Shown here: positions 21,585 to 29,856 of the stretch, piece after piece
Numbering within the stretch: the first letter of the stretch is position 1
Layout of the letters: every line of letters begins with the position of its first letter
IMG/VR virus record: IMGVR_UViG_3300021962_000219
Span: 1-42,433 of that record
Direction: 5' to 3' (one strand)
Length of the DNA: 42,433 nt
DNA from: a virus
Translations under genes and position numbers: made by a program
Notes under the pieces: model-generated
The model's database searches: none
Seen by the model: the letters and a program-made list of their open reading frames with translations, nothing else
Told to the model about the DNA's origin: nothing

Positions 21585-22569
21585 ATGCGGCTTTGCCCCA
21601 AACATCAGCCCAATCACCTTTTGTTGCACCTTTTGCATAGTCTGTAGCACGATTCTCAAAGAAATTAGTGTGTGTTGGTGCATTAATCATTTCTTCGACC
21701 CATGGCAATGGATTTCGTTTGACTTTAAAGATGCCTTTCAGTCCAAGACTAATCAAACGTCTATCCGCAATATATCTAATGTATTTCTTAACTTCTTCAG
21801 AAGTCAGTCCTTCCATAGAACCCATAGAAAACGCCAAGTCAATAAACTTGTCTTCTAGTTCTACCATCTTCTCTGCAATTGTATAGATTTTAGATTTCAA
21901 TTCATCATTCCAAATCTCAGGATTTTCTTGAACGTATGTTCTAAACAATTTAATCATACCTTCGCAATGTTGTGTCTCATCAACAATTGACCAAGTAACA
22001 ATCTGTCCCATGCCTTTCATCTTTCCGTGTCGTGGAAAGTTCAAAAGCATAATGAATGAAGAGAACAATTGCATACCTTCTGTGAATGCTGAGAATACTG
22101 CAATGTGTGTAGCAGTAGATGCAATATCACCATTCTTACTAGAAATATCCAACACATAATCGTGTTTGTCTTTCATTTCTTGATATGCTAAGAATTCGTT
22201 ATATGTTGTATCGGGCAAGCCTAACGTTTCAATCAAATGTGAGTATGCGGCTACGTGTAATGCTTCACGTGCGGCAAACCCCAATAACATCATACGTACT
22301 TCTGGTTGTTGAAAGTATGGAAGATAATTCTTAACATAGCCACCGGCAACATCAATGTCGCCTTGCGTGAAGAATCTAAAAATGTTTGTGAGAAAATGTT
22401 TTTCTTCGTCAGTTAATTTTTTCTTCCAATCTTTCACGTCCTCTGCCATTGGAACTTCAGTATGAAGCCAATGACTCTGTTCGTGTTTTAACCATGCGTC
22501 ATATGCCCATGGATAGTTGAATGGCTTAAATGAATCTCTGCTAGTGGTTAGGTTTGTTTTTGTTTTCAT
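21583..22569 (-). CDS. nrdB: Ribonucleotide reductase class I beta subunit
   Basis: 328 aa. Metal ligands and the radical site are visible: FAAREALHVAAYSHL with the Glu-x-x-His ligand pair and the Tyr that fits the radical position, then EGMQLF, and DETQHCEGM for the second ligand set. The C-terminal tail is short and Trp-rich (GDWADVWG). With NrdA it reduces ribonucleotides to deoxyribonucleotides in the cytoplasm. Last gene of the primase-thyX-nrdA-trx-nrdB operon; overlaps its upstream neighbour by four bases. Confidence 0.95.
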   Translation of the reverse strand: MKTKTNLTTSRDSFKPFNYPWAYDAWLKHEQSHWLHTEVPMAEDVKDWKKKLTDEEKHFLTNIFRFFTQGDIDVAGGYVKNYLPYFQQPEVRMMLLGFAAREALHVAAYSHLIETLGLPDTTYNEFLAYQEMKDKHDYVLDISSKNGDIASTATHIAVFSAFTEGMQLFSSFIMLLNFPRHGKMKGMGQIVTWSIVDETQHCEGMIKLFRTYVQENPEIWNDELKSKIYTIAEKMVELEDKFIDLAFSMGSMEGLTSEEVKKYIRYIADRRLISLGLKGIFKVKRNPLPWVEEMINAPTHTNFFENRATDYAKGATKGDWADVWGKAA

Positions 22570-22856
22570 TTTTCTTTTACGTCAAATCTCATGCTTGTGT
22601 TTGGATACTTATGTATGAATAACTCAATGATATCTTCAACAGATTTGCCTTGTGCTATAAAAGAGTTGTCTCTGATATCCCAAACATAAATCTGATTGTC
22701 GATACATTCGCTACGACACACAACTACTTCTGTTCTTTCTTGTTCGATTTTTTTCTCTACAATTTTATCCACTTCACCTCTGTAGCGGTTAATCGTATTG
22801 ACAACTATGATCCACAGAAAGAAAACTAATAAAAAAATTTCTAAAGTACCGAACAT
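22566..22856 (-). CDS. Single-helix membrane protein between nrdB and thioredoxin, 96 aa
   Basis: N-terminal membrane helix (FGTLEIFLLVFFLWIIVV), then a charged linker and a soluble end (VWDIRDNSFIAQGKSVEDII). That end resembles a small beta-alpha domain of the kind seen in HicB-like or DUF proteins. Its position inside the nucleotide operon suggests tethering of the synthesis enzymes near the membrane, which is speculative. Confidence 0.7.
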   Translation of the reverse strand: MFGTLEIFLLVFFLWIIVVNTINRYRGEVDKIVEKKIEQERTEVVVCRSECIDNQIYVWDIRDNSFIAQGKSVEDIIELFIHKYPNTSMRFDVKEK

Positions 22857-22857
22857 A

Positions 22858-23100
22858 TTATACTTTTAGCCAATCACTCAATTCATTTTTCATTTTCATA
22901 CCAGAAAATCTTTTAACTTCAATGTCACCATCTAACATCACTAAAGTTGGAACACCACGAATGCCATAGTGCATTGCGAGTTGTTGATTCTCATCAATGT
23001 CGATAACCTCAATTGGAATTTGAGTTTCAACGTCTTCTAATGTTTTTGCTAACATCTTACATGGCTGACACCATGATGCTGTAAATCTAAGTACTTTCAT
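22858..23100 (-). CDS. Thioredoxin
   Basis: 80 aa, a compact thioredoxin with FTASWCQPCKM (C11, C14), the Asp/Glu-rich second strand (EVIDIDENQQ), and the cis-proline GIRGVPTLVML. It is shorter than E. coli thioredoxin (108 aa), which is usual for phages. As it lies between nrdA and nrdB, it most likely reduces the C-terminal cysteines of NrdA. Confidence 0.93.
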   Translation of the reverse strand: MKVLRFTASWCQPCKMLAKTLEDVETQIPIEVIDIDENQQLAMHYGIRGVPTLVMLDGDIEVKRFSGMKMKNELSDWLKV

Positions 23101-23103
23101 TTT

Positions 23104-24885
23104 TTATCCTTCACATGCGAGACATGCATCACCATCAATAAGTGCTTTCATGTCGAGTTCTTTAATTACTTCACGTTCAATACGTTTAGATACTTTATCT
23201 GCTTTGCCAATCTTTTCTGAACGACAGTAGTACAATGTTTTGAGGCCTTGCTTCCATGCTTGAAAGTGTACTGCATGTAGATACATAATGTTCACATCAG
23301 GGCGGAAGAATAGATTCAATGATTGTGCTTGGTCGATATACTCTTGTCTATCTGCGGCATGATTGACTAACCAACGTTGGTCAATCTCCATAGAAGTCTT
23401 GAATACATCTTTAGTCCAATCATCAAGAATATCTAAGTGCTGTACACTACCATCATTTGCGATAATGCTAGACCAAACTGTCTGATATTCATCATCTGAT
23501 TTTACTACACTTTTGATGATCCTGTCAAGCCATTTATTTTTGGCTAATGATGAGCCCGATAGAGTGTCCTGACGATAAGCATTAGCACGATAAGGTTCGA
23601 TACTAGGGCTAGTATTTCCCATGATGATAGACGAAGAAGCATTTGGAGCAATAGCCATAAGATGACTAAAACGTTGACCAGTGCCAACAGCATCAAGAGC
23701 CTCACCTCGCTCTTTACCCAACTTAAGATTCGCATCATTGAGTTGTTCCCTTACGTGTTTAAAGATTTGTTTGTTTCTTCCGACTGCAAGTGCCGATTCG
23801 AATGGGACGTTATTTCGTTGTAGATAAGCATGAAACCCAAGAGAGCCGATGCCAATACTGCGCTCACGTATGGCAGAGAACCTTGCACGTTCAACGGCGG
23901 AAGGAGCATTATCGATAAAATACTGAAGAACATTATCAAGCATTTCTGCAATATCAGAAAGAAATAAAATATCCGTTTTCCACTCATCATAATACTCCAA
24001 ATTAACTGAAGACAAACAACATACTGCTGTTCTATCTTTATCTGTAGGTAAAATAATTTCAGAACACAAGTTTGACTGCTTAATGCTTAGACCCAACTTC
24101 TTCTGAAACTCTGGCATAGCACGATTGCTTGCGTCAATAAAGTGTAGATATGGTTCACCAGTCTGCATACGAATATCAAGTATACGTTGCCATAAGTCTT
24201 TAGCAGAAACAACTTCACGCACTTCATTACTGTGTGGGTCTTTTAATTCCCAAGAATCATCCGCATCTTTGTCTTGCATACATCGTTCGATGATTTGCAT
24301 AAACGAATCTGGAATGTTAATGCCGTGATGTAGATTAAGTGTTCGTAGATTTGGATCGCCCGTAGGCTTTCTCATTTCTAAAAATAAAAGAATATCGGGA
24401 TGAGATATATCAAGATAAGTAGCATAAGACCCCCGCCTTGTCCGCCCTTGTCTGTATGCCAAACTACTAGCGTCATAAGTCCTAAGATGAGGCATAACCC
24501 CAACGCTCTTGTCATCTGAACTACGTATTCCAATTCCAATTCCAACTCCTCCGCCCAACATACTGAGCCAGTTTACTTCTGCAAGACAATCGACAAGCCC
24601 CTCTGCGCTATCATGTAGATAAGGCAAGAAACATGATATAGGCAAACCACGCTTAGAACGACCAAAAGAAAGAATGGGAGTAGAATAAGACAACCAATGC
24701 TTACTGCTATATTCATATAATCGCTGTGCATGTTTTGAATTGGAGCCAAACGCTTTTGATACATAAGCAAATCTTTCTTGTGGAGAAGTTTCATCCTCTC
24801 GCATATAACTTTCTTTTAATCGTTTAATGCCTAACTCATCAAATAGTGAGTCTCTACTATAGTCGATTACAATATCAGTTGTCAT
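23104..24885 (-). CDS. nrdA: Ribonucleotide reductase class I alpha subunit, no ATP cone
   Basis: 593 aa, far shorter than E. coli NrdA (about 760): it starts almost directly in the catalytic barrel and has no N-terminal ATP-cone, so overall activity is probably not switched off by dATP. Redox Cys85 (LPISCFLP), the active-site thiyl Cys (KQSNLCSEI), its partner (AVCCLSSVNL) and the C-terminal CLAC pair are present. Other marks are GGGVGIGIGIRSS and SPSIEPYRANAYRQ. This compact form is also found in marine T4-like phages. Adjacent to thyX with no gap. Confidence 0.95.
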   Translation of the reverse strand: MTTDIVIDYSRDSLFDELGIKRLKESYMREDETSPQERFAYVSKAFGSNSKHAQRLYEYSSKHWLSYSTPILSFGRSKRGLPISCFLPYLHDSAEGLVDCLAEVNWLSMLGGGVGIGIGIRSSDDKSVGVMPHLRTYDASSLAYRQGRTRRGSYATYLDISHPDILLFLEMRKPTGDPNLRTLNLHHGINIPDSFMQIIERCMQDKDADDSWELKDPHSNEVREVVSAKDLWQRILDIRMQTGEPYLHFIDASNRAMPEFQKKLGLSIKQSNLCSEIILPTDKDRTAVCCLSSVNLEYYDEWKTDILFLSDIAEMLDNVLQYFIDNAPSAVERARFSAIRERSIGIGSLGFHAYLQRNNVPFESALAVGRNKQIFKHVREQLNDANLKLGKERGEALDAVGTGQRFSHLMAIAPNASSSIIMGNTSPSIEPYRANAYRQDTLSGSSLAKNKWLDRIIKSVVKSDDEYQTVWSSIIANDGSVQHLDILDDWTKDVFKTSMEIDQRWLVNHAADRQEYIDQAQSLNLFFRPDVNIMYLHAVHFQAWKQGLKTLYYCRSEKIGKADKVSKRIEREVIKELDMKALIDGDACLACEG

Positions 24886-25572
24886 TCAGGTTCCTTCTCG
24901 TATACTTTTAATTATTGGAAATACTTTTGCAATTACATTCGCACATGCTCTTGCAATCTCTGCGTGTTCTTCTTGTGTTCCATTACCATCTCTCAAATCA
25001 ATATAATGAATCCACGATCTAAGTGTGCCATTCACATAAAGTCTTGATACTGTATTACCTTCTGGCAATACTGCTCTTGCTTGTTCTTTTGCAATACCAT
25101 TATTAATAGCCCATTCATAAACATACTTTGCTTCATCAATTACTCTTTGTTGCATCAAGCCCCAACGGGTTTGCAATTCAACATCTTCTGTCTTAATACT
25201 ATTCTGTCTATTTTTATTATCTTGTAAACGGGCTTCTCTAATTACAAAATCTAATTCTTTTGTTGGGTCTGCATATCGCTGACTAAATTCTTGAAAAGAA
25301 AAACTTCTATGTCGTAATAGCTGTCTTGCAATGTCTCTTGTCGTTTCAACTTCAATACACGCCGATACCATTTCAAGTGGAGACCAGTGTTTATGTTTGA
25401 TTAAATATTTAATTAATTTTTCTGATGTTTCGCTATTAGATTGATTCGATGGATTTGAAACTCTTGCACAGTATGCTACAAGGTCTTGTAGATTGGGTAA
25501 ATCGAGTTCAAACGCATCTTGTTGTGTGGGATCAATTGCTTGCTGTGAATAACTTATTAATTTTACGTTCAT
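24886..25572 (-). CDS. thyX: Flavin-dependent thymidylate synthase
   Basis: 228 aa from the ATG of MNVKLISYS. That start follows GGAG by 6 bases and overlaps the primase stop (ATGA); an in-frame TTG four codons upstream is rejected. The ThyX signature RHRSFSFQEFSQRY is intact, and the C-terminal LPEGNTVSRLYVNGTLRSW and EEHAEIARAC complete the flavin/dUMP pocket. Makes dTMP from dUMP using methylene-tetrahydrofolate and FAD/NADPH, so no host ThyA is needed. Confidence 0.95.
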   Translation of the reverse strand: MNVKLISYSQQAIDPTQQDAFELDLPNLQDLVAYCARVSNPSNQSNSETSEKLIKYLIKHKHWSPLEMVSACIEVETTRDIARQLLRHRSFSFQEFSQRYADPTKELDFVIREARLQDNKNRQNSIKTEDVELQTRWGLMQQRVIDEAKYVYEWAINNGIAKEQARAVLPEGNTVSRLYVNGTLRSWIHYIDLRDGNGTQEEHAEIARACANVIAKVFPIIKSIREGT

Positions 25573-26591
25573 CTCATTCTCCAAATGTTATATTCAAGTA
25601 GTGCCTTAGGACCACGAAAAGTATTTTTATTTATTGTATTGAGTATTTCATCCTGTGTTTTTCCAGCTAGTATCATATCGTTGATATCTTTTTCTTGATA
25701 TGATTTAGGCCAGATCACAACATTTGCATTTGCGTTAATTGCATCGCCAATCTCTCTCACAATTTCTTTGTTTCTAGGTTCATTATCGTAAATTAGTACT
25801 AACTTGTCTTTCGGCAAATAGTCTAATGCATATTTTAAATTCGAATTGCCTACAGCGACTGCATTAGGCAAAAACAAACTATCGATTGGACCTTCAGTAA
25901 CAAAAATAGTCTGTGATGTATCTATCCCGTTCATGTTGTAAATCATGGGCGAATCTTCTTTTATTTTCATAACAAGATATCTTAACTTCTCTCCACGAAT
26001 TGCACGTGCAGTTAATCCCACAAGTTCATCGTCTTTATCTTGAAATGGCAATACGATTCTAGGTTCATTCGTCACAATCTTCTCTTCATATTCTGGAGAA
26101 AAGACTTTTAACTTCTGAACATCTTCAACATAATATAGTGTCTTTAATTTATCATTTGGCACTTTTCTAGAACGTGCGTAAACGACAGCTTCATGTTTTT
26201 CATCAAGTTTAATTAGTGGTGTCAATACACCTTTGAAGTTATCTGTCTTATTGCTACCAAAAAGCACAGGCTTAAAAACAAATCCATGTGACTTATGACC
26301 ACGATTTCCTGTATCACCTTCTTTGTATCGCTCTAAGCAATACTCTTTGTACAGATTGGGATCAACAGCTTTAATTAGATTGCCCAGCGAAATGCTAACG
26401 GAACAGTTGTGGCACTTGTAGAATAGCCCACCTTTTTTCGCAAAGATGTATCCACGTGCTTTAGTTCTATTTGTTTGGGAGTCACCACAGATGGGGCATC
26501 TGAAGTTATAGGTGTAATCGCCCTTGCGAACGAATTTGTCCAGACGGACAGAGAGTGTACCAATGTACTTTTGGTCAATCCAAATGCTCAT
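25569..26591 (-). CDS. 61: DNA primase, T4 gp61 type
   Basis: 340 aa, against about 342 in T4. N-terminal zinc finger CPICGDSQ and CHNC (C32, C35, C60, C63) for template recognition. The Toprim part has IFVTEGPIDSLFLPNAVAVG (Glu of motif 1) and LVLIYDNEPRNKE (the acidic pair replaced by DNE). It synthesises RNA primers together with the gp41-type helicase encoded at 40182-41588. First gene of the nucleotide operon, driven by the promoter at 26629-26657. Confidence 0.93.
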   Translation of the reverse strand: MSIWIDQKYIGTLSVRLDKFVRKGDYTYNFRCPICGDSQTNRTKARGYIFAKKGGLFYKCHNCSVSISLGNLIKAVDPNLYKEYCLERYKEGDTGNRGHKSHGFVFKPVLFGSNKTDNFKGVLTPLIKLDEKHEAVVYARSRKVPNDKLKTLYYVEDVQKLKVFSPEYEEKIVTNEPRIVLPFQDKDDELVGLTARAIRGEKLRYLVMKIKEDSPMIYNMNGIDTSQTIFVTEGPIDSLFLPNAVAVGNSNLKYALDYLPKDKLVLIYDNEPRNKEIVREIGDAINANANVVIWPKSYQEKDINDMILAGKTQDEILNTINKNTFRGPKALLEYNIWRMR

Positions 26592-26614
26592 ATTTTCTCA
26601 TTATATACAAAAAG

Positions 26615-26657
26615 CCTATCGAATGTACATTATAGCGTACATCCTATAGGAAGTCAA
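26615..26657 (-). promoter_or_regulatory. Promoter of the primase-nrd operon set in an inverted repeat
   Basis: -35 TTGACT (26652-26657), 17-bp spacer, -10 TATAAT (26629-26634). The arms CCTAT..ATGTAC and GTACAT..ATAGG (26615-26628 with 26637-26650) form an imperfect 36-bp palindrome centred on the -10, followed on the minus strand by CTTTTTG. As RNA it could end transcripts from upstream; as DNA it could be an operator. Confidence 0.78.
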
Positions 26658-27086
26658 TCAGTTAAATAGCTTTGATAGTGCGTTTAGGTTAACGTTGGAG
26701 ATTACCCAAGCGAGAACGATAACTCCACCAGCTACCATCCATTTCCATTGAAGAATTTTCTTCAAGTCATCATCTTCTTTTTTATTATGTTCTGCGATAT
26801 CTTCTCTGAGAAATTTTATCTCTTCCATAATTCTACGTTCAGTCAACTCAACTTTATCCGCAACTTCTCTGCTGATAGTGGTAATTCTAGAATGCAATTC
26901 TTTGATATCAGCGTTTGTGTCTGCTTTTCTTTTTTCCATGTCGTTGTATATTTGGTTGACCATGCGGTCGTGGTTGTCCACCAGTTTCTCGATAACTGAG
27001 TCCATTTTACCACAAAGCTGTGTGATAGTCAATACTTGATTCTTAAGCACTTCCACATCAACTTTAATTTCTACCGCATCATCCAT
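26658..27086 (-). CDS. Coiled-coil protein with C-terminal membrane anchor, 142 aa
   Basis: Residues about 5-110 are a long coiled coil (EVLKNQVLTITQLCGKMDSV onward). One membrane helix follows (WMVAGGVIVLAWVISNV), then a short tail. The layout matches XhlA-like lysis helper proteins, which have a coiled coil plus a C-terminal helix. It lies next to the lipoproteins and the spanin, so a holin/lysis role is plausible but unproven. Confidence 0.72.
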   Translation of the reverse strand: MDDAVEIKVDVEVLKNQVLTITQLCGKMDSVIEKLVDNHDRMVNQIYNDMEKRKADTNADIKELHSRITTISREVADKVELTERRIMEEIKFLREDIAEHNKKEDDDLKKILQWKWMVAGGVIVLAWVISNVNLNALSKLFN

Positions 27087-27350
27087 TTAGAAACCCAGCC
27101 AATTCTTTTTAGGTGATTCTAATTTGATAGTGTCGCTCTTACATTTTTCCGCAAGCGCAATTGCACCAACCTTTGCAGATTGGTCACCGCCTTTTGCAAT
27201 TTCTGTAATTGCACTCCAACATGCAGTTTGTGCCATAGTGTTGTCTTTGCTGATAGACTTTGCAGTATCAACATAATTGTTGTAATCTTTAGGACCAAGA
27301 TATGCACAACCAGTCAGCACGAATGGAACTATCAATAACAGTTTTTTCAT
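27087..27350 (-). CDS. Small lipoprotein, 87 aa
   Basis: Start set at MKKLLLIVPFVLTGCAYLG (27350), giving a signal with lipobox LTGC and an ATGA overlap with the gene upstream. The mature part has two further cysteines (TACWSA, EKCKSD). Sorting residue Ala after the lipid Cys suggests the outer membrane. It is the third gene of the spanin cluster and may be a second outer-membrane subunit or an unrelated envelope protein. Confidence 0.75.
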   Translation of the reverse strand: MKKLLLIVPFVLTGCAYLGPKDYNNYVDTAKSISKDNTMAQTACWSAITEIAKGGDQSAKVGAIALAEKCKSDTIKLESPKKNWLGF

Positions 27351-27613
27351 TTGACATCCTCGAAAATTTTCTTTTGTTGTTGATACCATTCATTCCATCC
27401 ATCCACTTTAGCGGAACATTGATAGTACAAAGAATAGTTTTCAACAATCGTTTTTAACATATCGGTGATAGCAACTCTATCACCCTCTATCTTTCTTAAG
27501 TTTTCGCACTTTTCAGTTAATGCTGGAATAGCATCAGGAAACTTTTGTGTCACGGGAACGACAGTTGTGCATCCGACTAATAATACAAGCAATAAAGGTG
27601 CTAACGTTTTCAT
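27347..27613 (-). CDS. Outer-membrane spanin lipoprotein candidate (Rz1-like)
   Basis: 88 aa with signal and lipobox (LLLVLLVGCTTVVPV). The mature protein has a Pro near the N-terminus and two Cys (EKCENL, YYQCSAK). It overlaps the stop of the inner-membrane spanin gene by ATGA, the usual arrangement of separate spanin pairs. Family knowledge: the lipoprotein spans from the outer membrane to its partner and fuses the membranes in the last step of lysis. Confidence 0.78.
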   Translation of the reverse strand: MKTLAPLLLVLLVGCTTVVPVTQKFPDAIPALTEKCENLRKIEGDRVAITDMLKTIVENYSLYYQCSAKVDGWNEWYQQQKKIFEDVK

Positions 27614-28074
27614 TTTTTAGCCTCTGTCGCTTTATTTAAAGTGGCGGCAGCATTGTGAGCATCTATAATATCTTTAGGTACTGGGCAATTCTCTACGTAC
27701 TTGATAACTTCTTCTTTCTTCACTACTTCTCTGTCGATAAATTGTATAATGTCTTTCCCCTTTTCTTTAACTACTTTAGTTTGGGTAACGACCTTTTCTT
27801 GTATCTCGACATTCTTCTCTTTAGATTTTTCTTCTGCTATCTTAACTTTATCTTCTAACTCTCTTACCCTTGCTTCCCACTTAGCTTCGTTCACAATGCC
27901 GCCTTCCATCCAAACTCCAAATAGCAATAGCAATGCACCAAATACTTGAATAGGCAGTCTATATGGAATAAACTTAAACACGGATGCTACAATCAAAGCA
28001 AGCAATGAAAAAATAACGATCAGATGGTAAAACCAATCCGGCAATAAACTAAGCATCCACATAATCTGCCACAT
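27610..28074 (-). CDS. Inner-membrane spanin candidate (Rz-like)
   Basis: 154 aa: two hydrophobic helices (about 15-37 and 43-62), then a coiled coil rich in Lys and Glu. The C-terminal end has ENCPVPKDIIDAHNAAA. The CPVP...HN ending is typical of phage Rz-type proteins, from memory. Rz usually has one helix, so the extra N-terminal one is unusual and could give this protein a pore role too. Partner is the lipoprotein directly downstream. Confidence 0.8.
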   Translation of the reverse strand: MWQIMWMLSLLPDWFYHLIVIFSLLALIVASVFKFIPYRLPIQVFGALLLLFGVWMEGGIVNEAKWEARVRELEDKVKIAEEKSKEKNVEIQEKVVTQTKVVKEKGKDIIQFIDREVVKKEEVIKYVENCPVPKDIIDAHNAAATLNKATEAKK

Positions 28075-28079
28075 AATAA

Positions 28080-28199
28080 TTACTCTTTACTTGCGAATAG
28101 TGAACGCACTTTAGTTTCTAAAGCCTTAGCCCACTCTGGTTGAGGAAAGTGCCAACCAACAAATGCACCAACTAAAACCCAAAAAATTGTTTCTAACAT
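28080..28199 (-). CDS. 39-aa small membrane protein
   Basis: Reads MLETIFWVLVGAFVGWHFPQ and ends SLFASKE. One N-terminal hydrophobic helix with a Trp-rich face, then an amphipathic tail. AGGGAA precedes the ATG. Similar tiny proteins (MLE..WV..GAF.GW..PQP) occur beside lysis genes in marine phages, from memory. It may be a pinholin-like helper; not tested. Confidence 0.65.
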   Translation of the reverse strand: MLETIFWVLVGAFVGWHFPQPEWAKALETKVRSLFASKE

Positions 28200-28200
28200 A

Positions 28201-28875
28201 TCATTCCCTTTCGAATTGTTCTGTAAACATTCCACTACGTCCATGACGTAAGAAAATCATTGAGCCAGTCTTCTCATCTTGTAGAATGATTGGCTTCTTA
28301 GGATACTTTCTGCCGTATGAGCGAATCGCATCACCGACTTCATCATTACCAACATATTTTTCATATTTAACATATTTCTTTTTACCAACACGTGCTTTGT
28401 TGAATCTTTCAGTATCAACAACAAACACATCATTCTTTGCGAATCTACGCAAGAATGCTCTACTTGCTGGAGGGTTGCCATCTAAGCCTGCAACACCTGC
28501 TGTAGTATTTCCAATTTCTTCTTCTACTGCTTCATTCAACATAGATTTGTTATTGTAGAAATCTAGAAATTGTTCTTTTAATGTATCTTCTTTAATATTG
28601 TTTTCTTCTTTTAGCAAGAACAATGCGGCCGCATATGTTGCAAGTCTTGTCTTACCAAATGGAAGTTTCTCTAAAACTTTTCTAAGTTTCAGAATGAGCA
28701 AATCAAATTTTGTAAATGATTCTTGCTCTGCTGAAGTCTTTCTAGCATTCTCATCTTTTACAATATTACCTTCAGCATCAAGCACACCAGTCTTGTATGC
28801 TTCCCACTCTGTGTATGGAGTGGTTAACTTTCTCAAGATTCGGTACACTAGATATAAGTCTACTAAGTTTGCCAT
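28201..28875 (-). CDS. Conserved T4-group protein of unknown function, 224 aa
   Basis: Starts MANLVDLYLVYRILRKLTTP (28875), sharing one base with the upstream stop. The TTG one codon earlier is rejected. The central texts SFTKFDLLILKLRKVLEKLP and LATYAAALFLLKEE and the basic KVGKKKYVKYEKY region are family-like. It lies between lysis and virion genes and is translated with the 118-aa gene. Virion or assembly protein by context only. Confidence 0.75.
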   Translation of the reverse strand: MANLVDLYLVYRILRKLTTPYTEWEAYKTGVLDAEGNIVKDENARKTSAEQESFTKFDLLILKLRKVLEKLPFGKTRLATYAAALFLLKEENNIKEDTLKEQFLDFYNNKSMLNEAVEEEIGNTTAGVAGLDGNPPASRAFLRRFAKNDVFVVDTERFNKARVGKKKYVKYEKYVGNDEVGDAIRSYGRKYPKKPIILQDEKTGSMIFLRHGRSGMFTEQFERE

Positions 28876-29231
28876 CAAATACTCTTCTTTAAATGTGTAT
28901 AAAGTTGTAAATCTAAAACTTCCAATTCTTCTGCTCTAACGTATTCAAGATGAAGAAAGAATGCATTCAAAATATGATGATGCTTCTTCTCTATCTTAAA
29001 ACGCAACATATTGACACATGCTTCAACACCAAAAACATTTGAAAGAGAGATTACATGATTTAAAATTAATCTCTCTTTCAACTCTTGCTTATCTGCATAC
29101 TTGTTGACGAGTCTCTTGATGTATTTAATGATTTTCAAATCATCAAGAAATTCTAAAACCGATATGCAATTTGGGTTAATGTAATTGCTTACAGCATATT
29201 CATCAAAGTTATCATTATTCAAAGTAGACAT
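28875..29231 (-). CDS. Conserved T4-group helical protein, 118 aa
   Basis: Starts MSTLNNDNFDEYAVSNYINP; all-helical and charged, with IKYIKRLVNKYADKQELKER at the middle. No motif for catalysis, zinc or membrane. It is coupled to both neighbours in a run of virion-type genes. From memory, similar proteins are next to the 224-aa family in T4-like marine phages. Confidence 0.72.
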   Translation of the reverse strand: MSTLNNDNFDEYAVSNYINPNCISVLEFLDDLKIIKYIKRLVNKYADKQELKERLILNHVISLSNVFGVEACVNMLRFKIEKKHHHILNAFFLHLEYVRAEELEVLDLQLYTHLKKSI

Positions 29232-29233
29232 TA

Positions 29234-29770
29234 TTAGAACGTATTCAGCGTGGCTCTCTTAATTGTGTTTGCGTCAACAGCAATATAGATGTAGCTTGAA
29301 TCCCAAGCAATAGTGCCAACACCCCAACTTAATGCGGTATTGTTAGAACTTGCTGGAGTCTTTGCAGTACGAACACGAACTGCGTTTGAATTAACATCAA
29401 GTGCTTCAGTTGGATCGTTATTCAGAATACCAACTCTGTCAGTAGATGCGTCAATAAAAACTGCATTAGCAGAATTATCAGACTTGATAACAGTATCGCT
29501 ATCCGCACCATCGCTATTGATTGTAATACCACGTGTGAACGTTGTGTTTGTTGTCGCATCAAATACAAAATTGTTTGCGGCTAAGGTTGTGTTGCCTGTT
29601 GTTACTAAGTTGATTGTGGTGAAAGTTGTCTGCGCTGTCGAGCCAAACAAGTCTTCAATCGTAATCTTCTTACTAACTGGCGATCCTGCTGGATCATCGA
29701 TAACTAAAAGCAAATCTGTGTTTGCTGGTGCAGTCAATGCTGTTAACTGCGTGACTTTTTTATCTGCCAT
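29234..29770 (-). CDS. Virion/tail-fibre-like structural protein, 178 aa
   Basis: The N-terminus KKVTQLTALTAPANTDLLLV with VSKKITIEDLFG is a common attachment module at the beginning of phage fibre and neck proteins. The rest is Asn/Thr/Ala-rich and beta-prone (TFTRGITINSDGADSDTV; AVRVRTAKTPASSNNTALSW), as in fibre shafts. It is much shorter than a full fibre, so it may be a connector or minor fibre. Served by read-through from the Ig-like gene. Confidence 0.8.
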   Translation of the reverse strand: MADKKVTQLTALTAPANTDLLLVIDDPAGSPVSKKITIEDLFGSTAQTTFTTINLVTTGNTTLAANNFVFDATTNTTFTRGITINSDGADSDTVIKSDNSANAVFIDASTDRVGILNNDPTEALDVNSNAVRVRTAKTPASSNNTALSWGVGTIAWDSSYIYIAVDANTIKRATLNTF

Positions 29771-29833
29771 TTTTTTTCCTTATTAATGTAAACCCAACTG
29801 AATGGGAATGCTACTTCCGGGACTCGGACCAAA

Positions 29834-29853
29834 ATGGGGACCTAAGTCCCCAT
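29834..29853 (-). terminator. Probable terminator after the Ig-like virion gene
   Basis: Minus strand ATGGGGAC, TTAG, GTCCCCAT, then TTT. A strong 8-bp stem with a short T-run, so termination may be partial and let some transcription reach the fibre-like gene. Confidence 0.65.
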
Positions 29854-29856
29854 GTA

